This document shows positions 11,444-23,455 of a stretch of DNA of 64,000 nucleotides, piece by piece. Positions within the stretch are counted from its first letter, which is position 1. Every line of letters starts with the position of its first letter. The notes beneath the pieces were generated by a model. The model saw nothing but the letters and a program-made list of their open reading frames with translations, had not been told where the DNA came from and did no database searches. The stretch covers positions 23,805-87,804 of the forward strand of contig JAWPHD010010994.1 in the NCBI GenBank assembly GCA_037043455.1, given 5' to 3'. This stretch comes from Cyrtodaria siliqua. Lineage: Eukaryota > Mollusca > Bivalvia > Adapedonta > Hiatellidae. Position numbers and translations under genes: made by a program.

Positions 11444-12689
11444 ATGTATTGGGGCAGTGAATGAAACAGTTCAAGATATATGGGTATAAATTGTGTTCAA
11501 CTAAGTCTTTCTCTTGTATGTTGAAGTTTTAGTGTATCATCTAGTTGATGCATTGATTCACCTCTTTCTCCATAATCTTGGAAATGTTAATAATCTAAGG
11601 CATGTATTTATATACTAATACAACACTTATCTCTATTATTGGTAATATAAAGAAAAGGGCGAAGAATGTTTAAATGAACTAAATTCCCATGCGAAATAAG
11701 AAGTTTCCAAAGAATTCAGGTTCAACACAAGCATATATGTTAAACCTCCATCCAGAATTCAACATAAAGAACACTATAGTTACTAAATGCTTAGATAGTA
11801 TATTCATTTTCCATTTAACATATTAAGGTCTCACTACACAGTTAGCTCCCTTGAAAGCCACGGTAGGGTAAAACTTGCGCCATAAAAAGTAGTAGTGTGT
11901 TGTTCGGTTTTAAATATTTTTAATAATTGCTGACAGATATATGTATTGCTGTAGCAGGTGAGATGAACACAGTCTGAAATTGGATGTGCAGCTATTAGAC
12001 GACACTGGCACCAGAATATGACAGTTTTATGGGGGTTGAAGCAGTGTAGGAATTCTGGTACAAAATCTGGAGTAAAGCCCAAAATAGTGCAAAGGATGCC
12101 ACCACACCAATTACAAAAGAAACATGTCATATTTTGTACATTTTTGTGTGGGCAAATGACCGTGTTTCATAAATAAGGTCTTTTAGCTTGGAAACTTTAG
12201 GTTCGAAATGGCCCAGTAAACTTTATTCATATAGGCCAACATAGTAAAAGTGTACTGTGTTGTGAGACTTTAACATCTAAACTGTCTTCGAACGTCATTC
12301 AACTCCAAGAAAACAAACCAAGTCACCTGCTGATGATATGATGCAAATACCGATATTATGATAAAGGCACATTTTCAAATTATGTCATTTGCATTTTCAT
12401 AATTTAAAGTGTTGTATGAAATCCAGACAAAAAAATGGATATTGGTCGAATCGTGTACTTCCTGATTAAAAGCAGAATGAAAAAGTATATTAAGTAATAC
12501 AATTATTATTTTATATAAGTATATCACACTGAGTGTTTTGTTCGACGTGCTCAATATTTACATTCTCAAACACTTTTGTTTTCTTACTTGAATTACAAAT
12601 GAGTGGTTCCGGGATCCATTAAAAGGTTCTGCTTATTGTTTAATCACTATTAGTATATGTTGCCTGCTTTATAATTGAATGTAACCTGT
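11444..12689. other. Unexplained stretch with one weak minus-strand frame
   Basis: No repeat match found. A 98-codon minus-strand frame (11834-12130) is rich in Cys and His (opening MTCFFCNWCGG) but shows no family motif, and I would not call it a gene. The region could be intergenic or part of an unrecognised old element. Confidence 0.35.
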
Positions 12690-13004
12690 GAAAGGCAGGC
12701 TTCATAACCTCTGCTCCAAAGTAAATTTCATTTTACTTATTTCGCCCATTGTTTTCTCTTTTAGGGCAAAGCGATTTTGTTAGAAACTGGAACCATACCC
12801 CGCTGGCCATGGAATGGTGTAAAAATACCGCATTGAGGTTCTATGTTTACCGACATAAGCATATCATCTTCGGAATGGCTTAACATTCTGTATTATTGAT
12901 ATGGTTTATATTGAGTTCTGCTCGACCCGGGGCTAGAGGACGTAAACGGTAGCCAGCACTTTTCATTACCGTTTATGACCGAACCGAATGACCGAGACCG
13001 GAAT
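12690..13004 (-). repeat. Repeat family C copy
   Basis: Minus-strand copy of a roughly 330-bp interspersed family. Read on the minus strand it has CGGTCTCGGTCATTCGGTTC, a GCTACCGTTTACG block, a CGAGCAGAACTCAATATA block, a GGTATGGTTCCAGTTTCTAAC block, and finally GAAGCCTGCC. These occur in the same order in the copies at 38655 and 42925. Confidence 0.75.
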
Positions 13005-13535
13005 AAATTTTGTATTTAACGTGTTCGAATATTTCCCAATTTCTACTTTCATACATTTTACTACCATGCCTACAGGGTACTCTGTTTAATGGTGTACTCT
13101 GTTGACTGATACTGCTACGCCCATAGACTTAATATGTGTATCGGTTTTGTGTCATATCTGTCAACATTTCCTTACAGCTTGCCAATTATTTTGTGTTAAT
13201 TGCTGGTGTTGCTACCTACTGATGATACCCTGAGAGTATAATTACGTCATCCATTGACAACACGTGGTGCGATAATTGTTGATTTTTTCTCTCCTTTTTG
13301 CTCACAATCTATTTCGCAGTCTAGTCCGCAGATCTATTATTGGATCTGTCTGTTTGAAACGCTTTATACTTGAACCTGGAAATTTGACATGTTTATGTTT
13401 GACGTTAAACACTCGTTGCTGGGTCTGCAAATTCAATTCAAAGTAAACTATTAAAAGGCATACTTTGACATTTTGCAGTTTAAAATAGATCAAATACCTA
13501 CATTTAACATACGTAACGTCTGCTTATTTGAGATA
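13005..13535. other. No recognised feature
   Basis: About 530 bp of AT-rich sequence between family C and Penelope-like copy B. A 63-codon minus frame (13302-13493) has no recognisable motif. Confidence 0.45.
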
Positions 13536-13539
13536 AAAG

Positions 13540-15603
13540 TAGATATAAAAGTCGAACAGGAAATATAGCATCCATGGACAACAGGCAATTTAAACACGCA
13601 AACAAACAAACAATAAATACAATGGTGACCTAAAGGCAAACTATGACATCAAAAACATAAAAGGGTTGACAATAGAAATATAAAAATATCGGACAGGGAA
13701 AGCAGCATTCAAGGACGACAGTCAAACACAAAAACAAACACGCAAACAGACAAACGAGAAAGCAAAAGTAATAAAAAATGCAAACGACATCACAAACACA
13801 AAAGGGTTGACAATAGGGCTACCGCCTTGGAACGGTCAGTGGAAACAAAGGCCACTGGGGGTTTAAACCGGTTCTAGGGTGCACCAAACCTCACACTTAC
13901 CCAACTGTCATCCCATTAAAACAGGACAGTGTAAATAAAGAAATCCCCGCCATGATCTAATCTCTAACCAACAAGGCAGCATCAATAGGCAATATAAGTT
14001 AAACACAAATATGCTCGTGTAAATATAATACAAACAAAAAATAGCGTAGAAAGCCACAATGAAGGTACTCAGTGACTTGGCAGAAGCCAGAGCAACAAGA
14101 GAATAAACCATTAAGGGCACGACAGGAAAGATCATAGACAAACATTAAACGCCACCGTCCCAATGGGCTTTAGGTAGGCGTCATCATAGGGTCCACAGCC
14201 TGTCCGGTCATCGTGCAATTAAAGAGGAAAGCATAGTGGCGAACTGTAAAAGGGTCCACCACCAAGCATGCAGTACGTTGCAAAATGATAGGGTCATAAC
14301 CTCTTTTGATAAACTTTTTAACAAGTTTAACAAAGATAGTATGAAAGTGATCATGACCAAGTATCTTACGTGGTTTATAAATCACATCACCATAGAAGTC
14401 AGGTTGTGATAGTCCTTGTCGCAGAAGAGTCCTTAAATTACTTTTATATTTGGAAAGAAGATCAGGGTTACGATAATAAAATTTTGCAAAGGTTTTACGA
14501 AGTTTATGGTAACGGTAACCCTGATTGAGTAGCTTTTTAGTGATACAAAGATTACGAATATTTAAGTCCTCAACTGGAGTACAAGCTCTTGAAAAACGAA
14601 TAAGTTGAGAAACATACACCCCATAAGAAGTTGCTCGGGGAACATCCTCATCTCAAAATTAAAATCATCTCTCTTGTCATAGATTTTGCTAATTATTTCA
14701 CCAGTTTCAATCGAGAGTAAATCAAAAAAAGAAGCGTTATTATCAGATATATAAGCTTTATTAAGCTGAAGTTCTGTAGGATAAATAATATCAACCATAG
14801 TCGAAAAGAAATTGTTGTCAATGTTCAGTATGTCATCCAGATACCGAGAGGTATCATTAAAAGCTTCAATAACATCTGCCTGGGTATCTCTTGAAAGACT
14901 CAACATGAAATCCCTTTCATAGCAAAATAAAAACAAATCTGCGACAAGTGGTGCACAGTTCGTACCCATAGGAATACCAACAATTTGTCTATAATCGGTG
15001 GTACCATACCTGACGAAAATATTATCTAATAGAAAGATGAGTGCTTCACAAACTTCATAGCAAGTCAACATAGTATACTTGTCTAAACTGCCGTTAGTAA
15101 AAAACGCTTTAATATTACCTGCCAAAAATGTAGTATTTTCTCTAGCGAATGTTTTATGAATAAGAGAAATTAGCTTGTTTTTAATAAGATGATGTGGTTA
15201 GGTTGTATATAGTGTAGAGAAGTCATAAGCACTTATTGATGAAATTTGACCTTTATTGAAAATTTTATCAAGAACATCTCCTGAATATTTTATAGACCAA
15301 AATAAATTAATCCCAGAGTTTTCGTAAGTTTTATCACAATATAGTTTAACGTGATCTTAAACGGCAGTAAGACAAGAAGTTAAAAGTTTGGAGATGTTTG
15401 TTGTAGTGCAGGGACTAGAATTAGAAATAAAACGAGCCTTACAAGGATTTTTATGTAATTTAGGAATCCAGTACATGGTAGGCAGTTTATTTTGCTTATC
15501 GTTTACACCAGCCTTGAAAGAAGTGCACCGAGTGATATGTGTGAACACAACATCATCATCAGTAGAATTAACTGGAGTATACAAATTGGTGCTGCCGAGT
15601 TCC
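13540..15603 (-). pseudogene. Penelope-like reverse transcriptase copy B, largest
   Basis: Reading right to left: the VNSTDDDVVFTHITRC block, then PTMYWIPKLHKNPCKARFIS and TTTNISKLLTSCLT (15584-15360), a frameshift, motif A AYDFSTLYTT followed by a stop (about 15215), and an open stretch of 187 codons (15125-14562) with motif B GIPMGTNCAPLVADLFLF, FCYERDFM and motif C RYLDDILNIDN. After a deletion comes a 149-codon stretch (14619-14170) with YRYHKLRKTFAKFYYRN, DFYGDVIYK, LGHDHFHTIFVKLVKKF, TACLVVDPFTVRHYAFL and the terminal DPMMTPT-stop. The untranslated tail runs to 13540 and contains a partial second tail end (13540-13675), a tandem repeat of the terminus. The ORF is disrupted by at least two frameshifts and one stop. 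The KLHKNP, DFSTLYTT and GIPMGTN motifs indicate a Penelope-like RT; no GIY-YIG endonuclease follows. The 5' end abuts another element's tail at 15604. Confidence 0.8.
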
Positions 15604-16135
15604 AGGGCTACCGACTTGGAACGACCAGAGGTCCTGGGGGTTTAAACCAGTTTCTATGGTGCACAAAACCTCACTCTTACTCTATTTTCTTCCTAATAAA
15701 ACGTGACAGTGTACATGAAGACATGACCACCAGTTATATTCTCTAACAAACAAGGCAGTATTAATACGCAATATAAGTATAACACATAAATGGTCAAGTA
15801 TATATGCATATAAAAAAACAAAAGCCCTGAAAGCCACAAAGCACGTACTCACTGACTGGCTGAAGCCAGAGCAACACAAGAACAAACCGATAAGGACACG
15901 AAAAGACAAGATTTAAGACAAACATCAAATTCCAACATCCTTTGAGGGTTTATGTATACGTCATACTAGGGTCCACATCCCGTCCTGTCATCGCAAAGTC
16001 AACGAGGTAAGCGAAGTGTCGAACTGTAAATGGGTTAACCACTAAGAAGGCAGTGCTTTGCAAAATGATAGAGTCATATTCTCTTTGGATAAACTATTAT
16101 TAACACGTTTAATAAATATTGTTTGAATGCTTATT
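15604..16135 (-). mobile_element. Penelope-like tail with RT C-terminus
   Basis: Starts exactly where copy B ends, with the tail core (AGGGCTACCGACTTGGAACG, then CCTGGGGGTTTAAACC). It continues through the TTTACACTGT-like block to the RT stop region (about 15950, a DPSMTYT-like end) and on to about 16135. It has the same orientation as copy B, giving a head-to-tail series. Confidence 0.75.
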
Positions 16136-16484
16136 ACATTTGCGGAGATGTTTATATGACATTTACATGTTCATTTCATAGTCATGTAAATATAAATTGT
16201 GGAATCCACGTTCTTGAACGAGGGCTAAATTAAAGCATTGAATATTATGTTAGCCTTTTGTCTATATTTTTGACATTGTCCTTAATTAAAGTTGATGTGA
16301 GTATGTGGATCATGGATTGTTGGACATCAACTAAATACGTATTAAGAATAATGGCAATAAGTAACCGAATCAGGTAATGGGAAATGTCCGATTACCCGTC
16401 TAGCTAATCGCAGAGATGAAAATTGATTAGTCAAACTATTTTTTCTTCCGTTTACTTCCCTTGGTAATAAAAACACTTATTATT
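16136..16484. other. No recognised feature
   Basis: About 350 bp of AT-rich sequence between two Penelope-like fragments. Nothing supportable was seen. Confidence 0.4.
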
Positions 16485-16878
16485 TAAGAACTCTTCTGCG
16501 ACAAGGACTATCACAATCTGACTTCAATGGTGACATGATTTACAAACTTCGTAAGATCCGTGGTCAAGATCACTTTCATACTGTCTTTGTTAAACGTGTT
16601 TCTTTATGTATACTGTCCTGTTTTATTGTGATGACAGAAGGGTAAGTGTGCGGATTACTGCACCCTAGAACCTGGTTTAAACCCCAGCGGCCTTTTTTCG
16701 CCACTGACCGTTCCAAGGCGGTAACTCTATTGTCAACCATTGTGCGTTTGTGATGTCTTATTTTGCCTTTTATTCGTTTTTACATATAATTGTTCTCTGT
16801 TTCTGTGTGTTTGTTGTTGTCTGTCGTCCTTGAATGCTGTTTTTCCTGTTCGATTTTTATATCTATATTCATTAGCAA
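16485..16878 (+). mobile_element. Penelope-like RT C-terminal piece plus tail
   Basis: 16485-16600 encodes an LRTLLRQGLSQSDFNGDMIY block followed by KLRKIRG and HFHTVFVKRV. A deletion joins it to the tail (16600-16878) with TTTATGTATACTGTCCTG, CTAGAACCTGGTTTAAACCC, CACTGACCGTTCCAAGGCGG and the CCTGTTCGATTTTTATATCT end. Confidence 0.75.
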
Positions 16879-16978
16879 AAAAGGACGCTGGGGGTTTAAA
16901 CCAGGTTCTAGGGTGCACCAAACCTCACACTTACCCTACTGTCAACCCAATAAAACGGGACAGTGTAAACATAGAAGT
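16879..16978 (-). mobile_element. Penelope-like tail fragment, inverted
   Basis: On the plus strand it reads GGGGGTTTAAACCAGGTTCT, GGGTGCACCAAACCTCACAC and AATAAAACGGGACAGTGTAA, the minus-strand form of the tail core. It directly follows the plus-strand tail, so two tails lie end to end in opposite orientation. Confidence 0.75.
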
Positions 16979-16987
16979 TATTTAAGC

Positions 16988-17165
16988 TGACCATATTGCC
17001 TACTGACAGCTCGAAGGCGATAACCAGTTTTTCACCACTGTTTATGCTGTGTATTATCTTGTTAAATTACAGTTAACTTTTCTCATTTTCTTATTGGTAC
17101 AGTGCATACATATATTGCTTATTCGTTTGGGTGCTGTGGTTTCTACAGGATACTTTTTGTCGTGC
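16988..17165 (+). mobile_element. Penelope-like subfamily 2 tail end
   Basis: Contains TATTGCCTACTGACAGCTCG, then a TTTTTCACCACTGTTTATGC block, then GGTACAGTGC and the terminus GTGCTGTGGTTTCTACAGGA. The same order occurs at 58110-58262 and 10320-10382. Confidence 0.65.
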
Positions 17166-17389
17166 TCTTATTTTTTGCAGTATCCTTAACAATGATAATA
17201 ATTTAAAACATCAAGTTGCAGCTATGGGTACGAAATAGCGGATGTATCAAATTTCAATCCACTCCCGTTTACAATCGTTAAAGAAACGAACCCGCCAAAT
17301 AACGGAAACAACTACACTACAAAACCGTTTATCAAAACTCTTTCCAGTTGTTCAGGTCATACAATAACGTATATGTACCGATTAAAAGT

Positions 17390-17680
17390 ATAAGTTTTTC
17401 ACGGGTTCTTATAACAAATAAATAAATTATCCGTAATTAAATATGCGTAAATGAATTAAGAATTGGTAACTCTTAATTCGACGTTCGAGTTTTGGGGTTT
17501 AGCCTTTCTGGGTAAGCCGGTTATAATATATCTATAGAGATTGGATGCTCACAATATGTAAGTTATATATATACCTTAAGCTTGTAGGGTTAAAAACGGT
17601 GTACATATGTTGTAAATTTTGGCTGTTGTTGGCGGGATACCTACTTTAAGTTTTCGCGGGGAAACAAGTATCAATCGGGG
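17390..17680. repeat. Repeat family D, copy 1
   Basis: Shares with 40815-41085, in the same order, the blocks TTCACGGGTTC, TTGGTAACTCTTAATTCGAC, GGGGT(T/C)TAG, GGTGTAC and TTTGGCTGTTGTTGGCGG. Unclassified and non-coding here. Confidence 0.7.
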
Positions 17681-18035
17681 AGAACGATTACTTATTATAA
17701 ATGAGTGACGATTGTTCTGACTTACTACATTGAACAATTATGTAATAAATATTCTTATATCATGAATTAACTTCTGCGTAAGTGCTCTTTTTTCTCATTT
17801 ACCAGCTGATAAATGTCAACATCTAACAAAAACTGACCACAGTATACATACATGTATATATATTTGTCAAAGAACACCCATTTCATGTTATGTTGTATGC
17901 ACACAAGTGTAATGGAACCTGGAACGACTTTGATAGGCTGTGAATGAATTACATTTTAATCTGTAGCACTACTCAAGTTTTGTTAACTGAAACTTTTTAT
18001 TTTATAAATTCCTGCGGATCTAGCTTATTATTTAC
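17681..18035. other. No recognised feature
   Basis: AT-rich, no frame of note, no repeat match. Confidence 0.4.
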
Positions 18036-18039
18036 CAAC

Positions 18040-18565
18040 AAAAGTATATATAAATAAAAGTCTAACAGGAAATGTAGCATTTAATGACCACAGTCAAAAA
18101 CACGCACAGAAACAAACCATAAATACAAAGATTAATATAAGGCAAGAAAAGGCATCAGAAACATAAACATGTTAACCATAGAGCATACCGCCTTGGAACG
18201 TTCAGTGGCAAAACAGGCCGCTTGAGTTTTAAACCGGGTTGTAGAGGGCTCCAAACCTCTCTTACTCTATTTCTTCCCAACATTTGGGAATAGTGTATAT
18301 ACAAATATCTCCTCCATGTTATATTCTCTAACAAACAAGGCAGCATTAATAGTCAATAAGTATCACACAAAAATGAGCATGTATATGTGAATATAAAAAA
18401 AAGCCTAGAAAGGCAAACAGCAAGTACCGAATGACCGTTGAGAAGCCAGATAACTAGACAATAACCGTTAAGGGTACGACAATAAAAGATTTAAGACAAA
18501 TAATAAACGTTACCGTCCTTTGAAGATTTAGGTACACGTCATCATAGGGTCCACAATCTGTCTTG
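18040..18565 (-). mobile_element. Penelope-like tail with RT stop region
   Basis: Minus-strand tail with a recognisable end block (AAGTCTAACAGGAAATGTAG on the plus strand), core ACCGCCTTGGAACGTTCAGT, GAGTTTTAAACCGGGTTG, the AACAAACAAGGCAGCATTAA block, and the RT stop region near 18530-18560 (TACACGTCATCATAGGGTCC on the plus strand). The RT frame is not present beyond its last codons. Confidence 0.75.
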
Positions 18566-19810
18566 GACATGCATGTATGGGTAAGAATAATTAGTTCTTA
18601 TCTTATATTTGAGGTTAAAACCAAAAACTTTGATTGTTTTGAAAACAGATATGAACAGTTATGAACTTAGTAGACTACAGTTTTCGATTTAAAAGACTTG
18701 ACATGTTGTTTCAATCGTTATATGATAATCGTTATGTGGTTTAAACAATATTTATATCATAATGTTCACATATATTATATACACATTATAATAGTAAGGA
18801 TCTGAAAACAAGCTTATCAAAGCCTATATAAATTCATCTCCTTAATAATAATCGTTATTTGATGGTAGCAATGTTAAATTACTGTGTTACAGTCAAATCC
18901 GATGAAGAATATTTATTTCATTCTGTCATTTATTTATTTCAAAACATTTTCCATCACTATCCTTAAAATGGTTCCCCATATGTTTAAAGTAAGGCTCTGT
19001 TTGTCTCCGCTACAAAAATCTTACCAGCATCTAGGAATTTTAACATGAGGATAGCAACACCAAGGCATGAATCGTCAAAGCCAGTGCCATGCATAAGGAA
19101 ACATATATCGGCGGGTGATATGTTTATCTCTCAGGCTGTAACCTCTTATTAAAAATCAAGATTTATTTAAATCCGGAGATTCAGAGAATTAAATTTAGAG
19201 ATCGGTAGAGCTAAGAATTTATCCGGAAATTCGCCAGGCCTGACATATGGACTTGGGAAGGGAATTTACTAAGTGTGATAGAACGTGAAGCCCGACACAT
19301 TTCTTACAAGTTATGATAATTAAATATGCCTAGACCGGCGTCATATTGCTGCGTATTATTATCACCTCTGGGGAGATAAATCAGTCATCACAGCAGATAC
19401 GTGATTATTTTTTCTAATATAATGTATGTGATAACTAAAGCAATACATTATTAAACCATATGTTAACCGATCGACATCATTTTTGTTATTAGTCTTTATA
19501 GTTTGTTAAGTTATTAAAAGTACACCTACTTACCGAAAGCTGAAAATGTATTATGATAACTAATGGTATACAGCAATTAAGCAGTGCAATAAATGTTATT
19601 TCATACTGTGCAATATAGAGTTTATTTTCACTGCCGGAACTACATTTTTCAATGTTAACAAACATTCAACTTGTTTTAGAAATTACGGCTTATATGGATT
19701 TTAAATGCGCCTAGTTTTCAAAATCGAAAAATTAAAAAGTCCACAAATGCAATAAAAACGGGAGGTGGGGAAGTGGCTGTATTTTCAATTTAATAGTATA
19801 TAGCCGATTA
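18566..19810. other. Long stretch without recognisable features
   Basis: About 1.2 kb of AT-rich sequence with no frame above 60 codons and no match to families found here. Confidence 0.45.
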
Positions 19811-19811
19811 T

Positions 19812-20300
19812 GTTGTCATTAATGACACTAAAAACAGAAGATCGAGTGTCATTACGAGATGTTGTCATTAATGACACTAAAACTGAAGATCGAGTGTCAT
19901 TACGAAATGTTGTCATTAATGATGACACTAAAAACTGAAGATCGAGTGTCATTACGAGATGCTGTCATTAATGACACTAAAAACAGAAGATCGAGTGTTA
20001 TTACGAGATGTTGTCATTAATGACACTAAAAACTGAAGATCGAGTGTTATTACGAGATGTTGTCATTAATGACACTAAAAACAGAAGATCGAGTGTCATT
20101 ACGAGATTCTGTCATTAATGACACTAAGAACTGAAGATCGAGTGTTATTACGAGATGTTGTCATTAATGACACTAAAAACAGAAGATCGAGTGTTATTAC
20201 GAGATGCTGTCATTAATGACACTAAGAACTGAAGATCGAGTGTTATTACGATATGTTGTCATTAATGACACTAAAAACTGAAGATCGAGTGCCATTAAGA
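19812..20300. repeat. 49-bp minisatellite, 10 units
   Basis: Unit starts at about 19812, 19861, 19909, 19961, 20010, 20059, 20108, 20157, 20206 and 20255. Each has the perfect palindrome GTCATTAATGAC, then ACTAAAAAC(A/T)GAAGATCGAG and TGT(C/T)ATTACGAGAT. The third unit has a 3-bp insertion that duplicates GAT. Confidence 0.95.
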
Positions 20301-20665
20301 CACATACATTTGTAATTTGTCATTAGGTGGTGCTGAATTCGAATAACATGCAAATTAAGAAATATTTAACATGCCACTTATGTGAATTCGAAACATCCAA
20401 CTTTGCAATGTGTAAATCTTACTTTATCGTTGCTTTCGTATTTCTAATTTGCATTAAAATTAATATGAGAAAGGAACAATTAATTTACGGAGCCTCTCTA
20501 TCGCCAGATAACGCATATTTAACATAATTGTTACACATTGAATCAAACATGCGTTAGTAATTAACGATATAACAGTCAAACTGAAACAAATGTATGCATA
20601 TTGTGACTTGTCTCCCTTCATTCATCTTTTTTTGAAATTCAATGTATTAAATTTTGAAAGTATGC
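20301..20665. other. No recognised feature
   Basis: A 66-codon plus frame (20327-20527) shows no motif. Otherwise empty. Confidence 0.4.
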
Positions 20666-20667
20666 GT

Positions 20668-21645
20668 ACATATAGATATAAAAATCGATAAGGAAAAGCA
20701 GCATTCAAGGACGACAGTCAACCACAAAACCACACAGAAACAAATAACAAATTTAAAGATGAATAAAAGGCCAAATAAGACATCACAAACCCAAAAGGGT
20801 TGACAATAGGGCTACCGCCTTGGAACGGTCAGTGGCAAAAAAGGCGGCTGGGGGTTTAAACCAGGTCCTAGTGTGCACCAAACCTCACACATACCCTAAT
20901 GTCAACCCCATAAAACGGGAATTGTTAACAAGTTTAACAAAGATAATATGAAAGTGATCATGGCCAAGGATCTTACGAAATTTGTAAATCACGTCACCAA
21001 AGAATTCAAGTTGTGATAGTCCTTGTCGCAGAAGAGTTCTTAAATTACTTTCATATTTGGAAAGAAGATCGGGGTTGGCATAATACAATTTTGCAAAGGT
21101 TTTACGACGTTTATGGTAACGGTAACCCTGATGGAGTATCTTTTTAGCTATACAACGATTATAAATATTAAAGTCCTCTATTCGAGTACAAGCTCTAGAA
21201 AAACGAAAAAGTTGAGACACATAGACCCCTTAAGAAGTTGCTGGGAAAACATCTCATCTAAATGGGGATAATTAACAATATCAAAATTAAAATCATCTTT
21301 CTTGTCATATAGTTTGGTAATTAGTTCACCATTTTCAATGGAGAGATGTAAATCAAGAAAAGAAGCGTTATTATCAGAAATATTAGCTTTGTTAAGTTGA
21401 AGTTCTTTAGGGTATATATTATTAACCATAGTAGAAAAGAAAGGGTTGTCAATGTTTAACATGTCCTCCAGATACCGAGAGGTGTCATTAAAGGCCTCAA
21501 TAACATCTTCCTAAGTATCTGGTGAAAGAATCAACATGAAATCTCTTTCATAGCAATATAAAAACAAGTCTGCGACAAGGGGTGCACAGTTCGTACCCAT
21601 AGGGATACCAACAACATTTCTATCCAACAAATTGCATGGTATATA
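20668..21645 (-). pseudogene. Penelope-like RT C-terminal half with short tail
   Basis: The tail (20668-20925) is joined by a deletion to RT sequence (20925-21645). Reading leftward: an NCAPLVADLFLYCYERDFM block, motif C region with LNIDNPFFSTMVNNIYPKEL and NKANISDNNASFLDLHLSIE (open 21462-21178), then RFSRACTRIEDFNIYNRCI, YRYHKRRKTFAKLYYANPDL and LRTLLRQGLSQLEFFGDVIY (open 21220-20885). A stop lies in the block before motif C. It is 5'-truncated at about 21645. Confidence 0.78.
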
Positions 21646-22670
21646 ATACGATTAGTTTGGCAAGACCTTGCCTTTTATCATTATTTGAAATCTTACTTTA
21701 TAAAATCTATCTAAGTAACCTTAACTTTGGTTTACGTGTTGCATGTTTGATAAAGCGAACACGTTACAGCCACGAAACGTAGCTGATGTTATGTTAACAA
21801 CCAAATGGTGTCGTGTTTATGATAAATTTCTAACATTAAAATGAAAGTGTCAGACCTTAGGATAATAATGTGATAAATAGAAGCTCACATACTTGACTGT
21901 GTTTGTTAGACTCTAGTAAACGATTTGGATAGCATAATAGAATACGAGGCTCTGATAACAAGATGGGATATTCGGCAGAGCCCTGTTGCCTATCAGGTTT
22001 TCCAACTCATTTATTAAAGTTAATAATACACAGTAACTCATGTAAGATCGTCTATATATTAATGTAATTAAATGATAATCGAACAGACGGACGATTAAGA
22101 TATGTTTCAATTAATAGCTCTCGACACATGCACTATTAACTTGACACCGACAGCATCTTTCAATCTCAGATGATGCCTGTGCTAAATTTATTTTCATCCT
22201 ACTTGACAATGTTTTCGTGACGGGTTTAATGTACGTCTCCTTCATTGTTATAAATATGTCAATCTCATTAAAATCAGACCCTTTATCACGCTACGAAACT
22301 CTACACTACTAAGGATCTGACAACACTGCATTGGATGTCACGTCAGATTGCCCTTACGATTAGCCAATCAGAATTCAACCTACAACATTGCTCGGTAAAG
22401 ACTGCTTCACTGCGCATGTCGCGTTTCAGTCAAATGCTGTGGAGCAGTCTAATCTCGGTATTCTAAGAGACAATGTCCGTAACTGTTAGCTTATAAAACA
22501 CAAAATAATTGCGTTGACAAACATAACACACCAACCATTATTGAATATTTACTACAAAAAACAAAAAAAACAAGATCGTTTGACGGAATTTAATAGCGGA
22601 ACAAAAAAATGTACCGATTAGTGGTGCTGAACGCACATTAAAATTACACTCGCGGTTCAATAGTCAACTT
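21646..22670. other. No recognised feature
   Basis: About 1 kb. A 65-codon minus frame (21913-22110) has no motif, and an A-rich patch lies near 22550-22575. No repeat family matched. Confidence 0.45.
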
Positions 22671-22671
22671 C

Positions 22672-23455
22672 ACTCTTCCAAATATAAAAGTAAATTAAGC
22701 ACTCTTCTGCGACAAGGACTATCACAACCTGACTTTTATGGTGATGTGATTTATAAACTTTGTAAGATTCTTGGTCATGATCACTTTCATACTATCTTTG
22801 TTAAACGTGTTAAAAAGTGTATCAAAAGATGTTATGACCCTATCATTTTGCAACGTACTGCATGCCTGGTAGTGGACCCTTTTACAGTTCGCCACTATGC
22901 TTTCCTCTTTAATTGTACGATGACCGTTAAGGCTGTGTACCCTATAATGACGCCTACATCAATCCCAATGGGTTTGATAGTTGTCTATGATCTTTCTTGT
23001 CGTGCCCTTAATGGTTTATTCTCATGTTGCTCTGGCTTCTGCCAAGTCATTGAGTACCTTCATTGTGGCTTTCTAGGCTATTTGTTTTTTTTGTATTATA
23101 TTTACACGAGCATATTTGTGTTTTACTTATATTGCCTATTGATGCTGCCTTGTTGGTTAGAGATTAGATCTTGGAGGGGATTTCTTTATTTACACTGTCC
23201 TGTTTTAATGGGATGAGAGTAGGGTAAGTGTGAGGTTTGGTGCACCCTAGAACCGGTTTAAACCCCAGTGGCTTTGTTGCCACTGACCGTTTCAAGGCGG
23301 TAGCCCTAAGTCAACCCTTTTGTGTTTGTGATGTCGTTTGCATTTTTTATTACTTTTGCCTTCTCGTTTGTCTCTTTGCGTGATTGTTTTTGTGTTTTGT
23401 GGTTGACTGACGTCCTTGAATGCTGCTTTCCCTGTCCGATATTTTTATCTTTCTC
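22672..23455 (+). pseudogene. Penelope-like RT C-terminus and full tail
   Basis: RT part 22672-22975: KLSTLLRQGLSQPDFYGDVI, LGHDHFHTIFVKRVKKCI, TACLVVDPFTVRHYAFLF. Here the usual DPMMTPT end reads YPIMTPTSIPMG and continues without the usual stop into the tail, giving a 156-codon frame of no likely function. The tail runs to 23455 with GAACCGGTTTAAACCCCAGT, CACTGACCGTTTCAAGGCGG and the CTGTCCGATATTTTTATC end. Confidence 0.8.

Noticed and set aside
11834..12130. 98-codon minus-strand Cys/His-rich frame
   Set aside because: No recognisable zinc-finger spacing or family motif, no neighbouring exon. Kept only as a note in the stretch entry.
13908..14141. Recurrent hydrophobic frames of about 70-80 codons in the tails (also 34134-34367, 37963-38169, 8422-8733)
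   Set aside because: They look like a conserved small membrane protein, but frames and starts differ between copies and they lie after the RT stop. They are shared because the tail DNA is shared.
22746..23216. 156-codon plus frame as a separate gene
   Set aside because: The first 75 codons are the RT C-terminus and the rest is untranslated tail read through because the usual stop is mutated.
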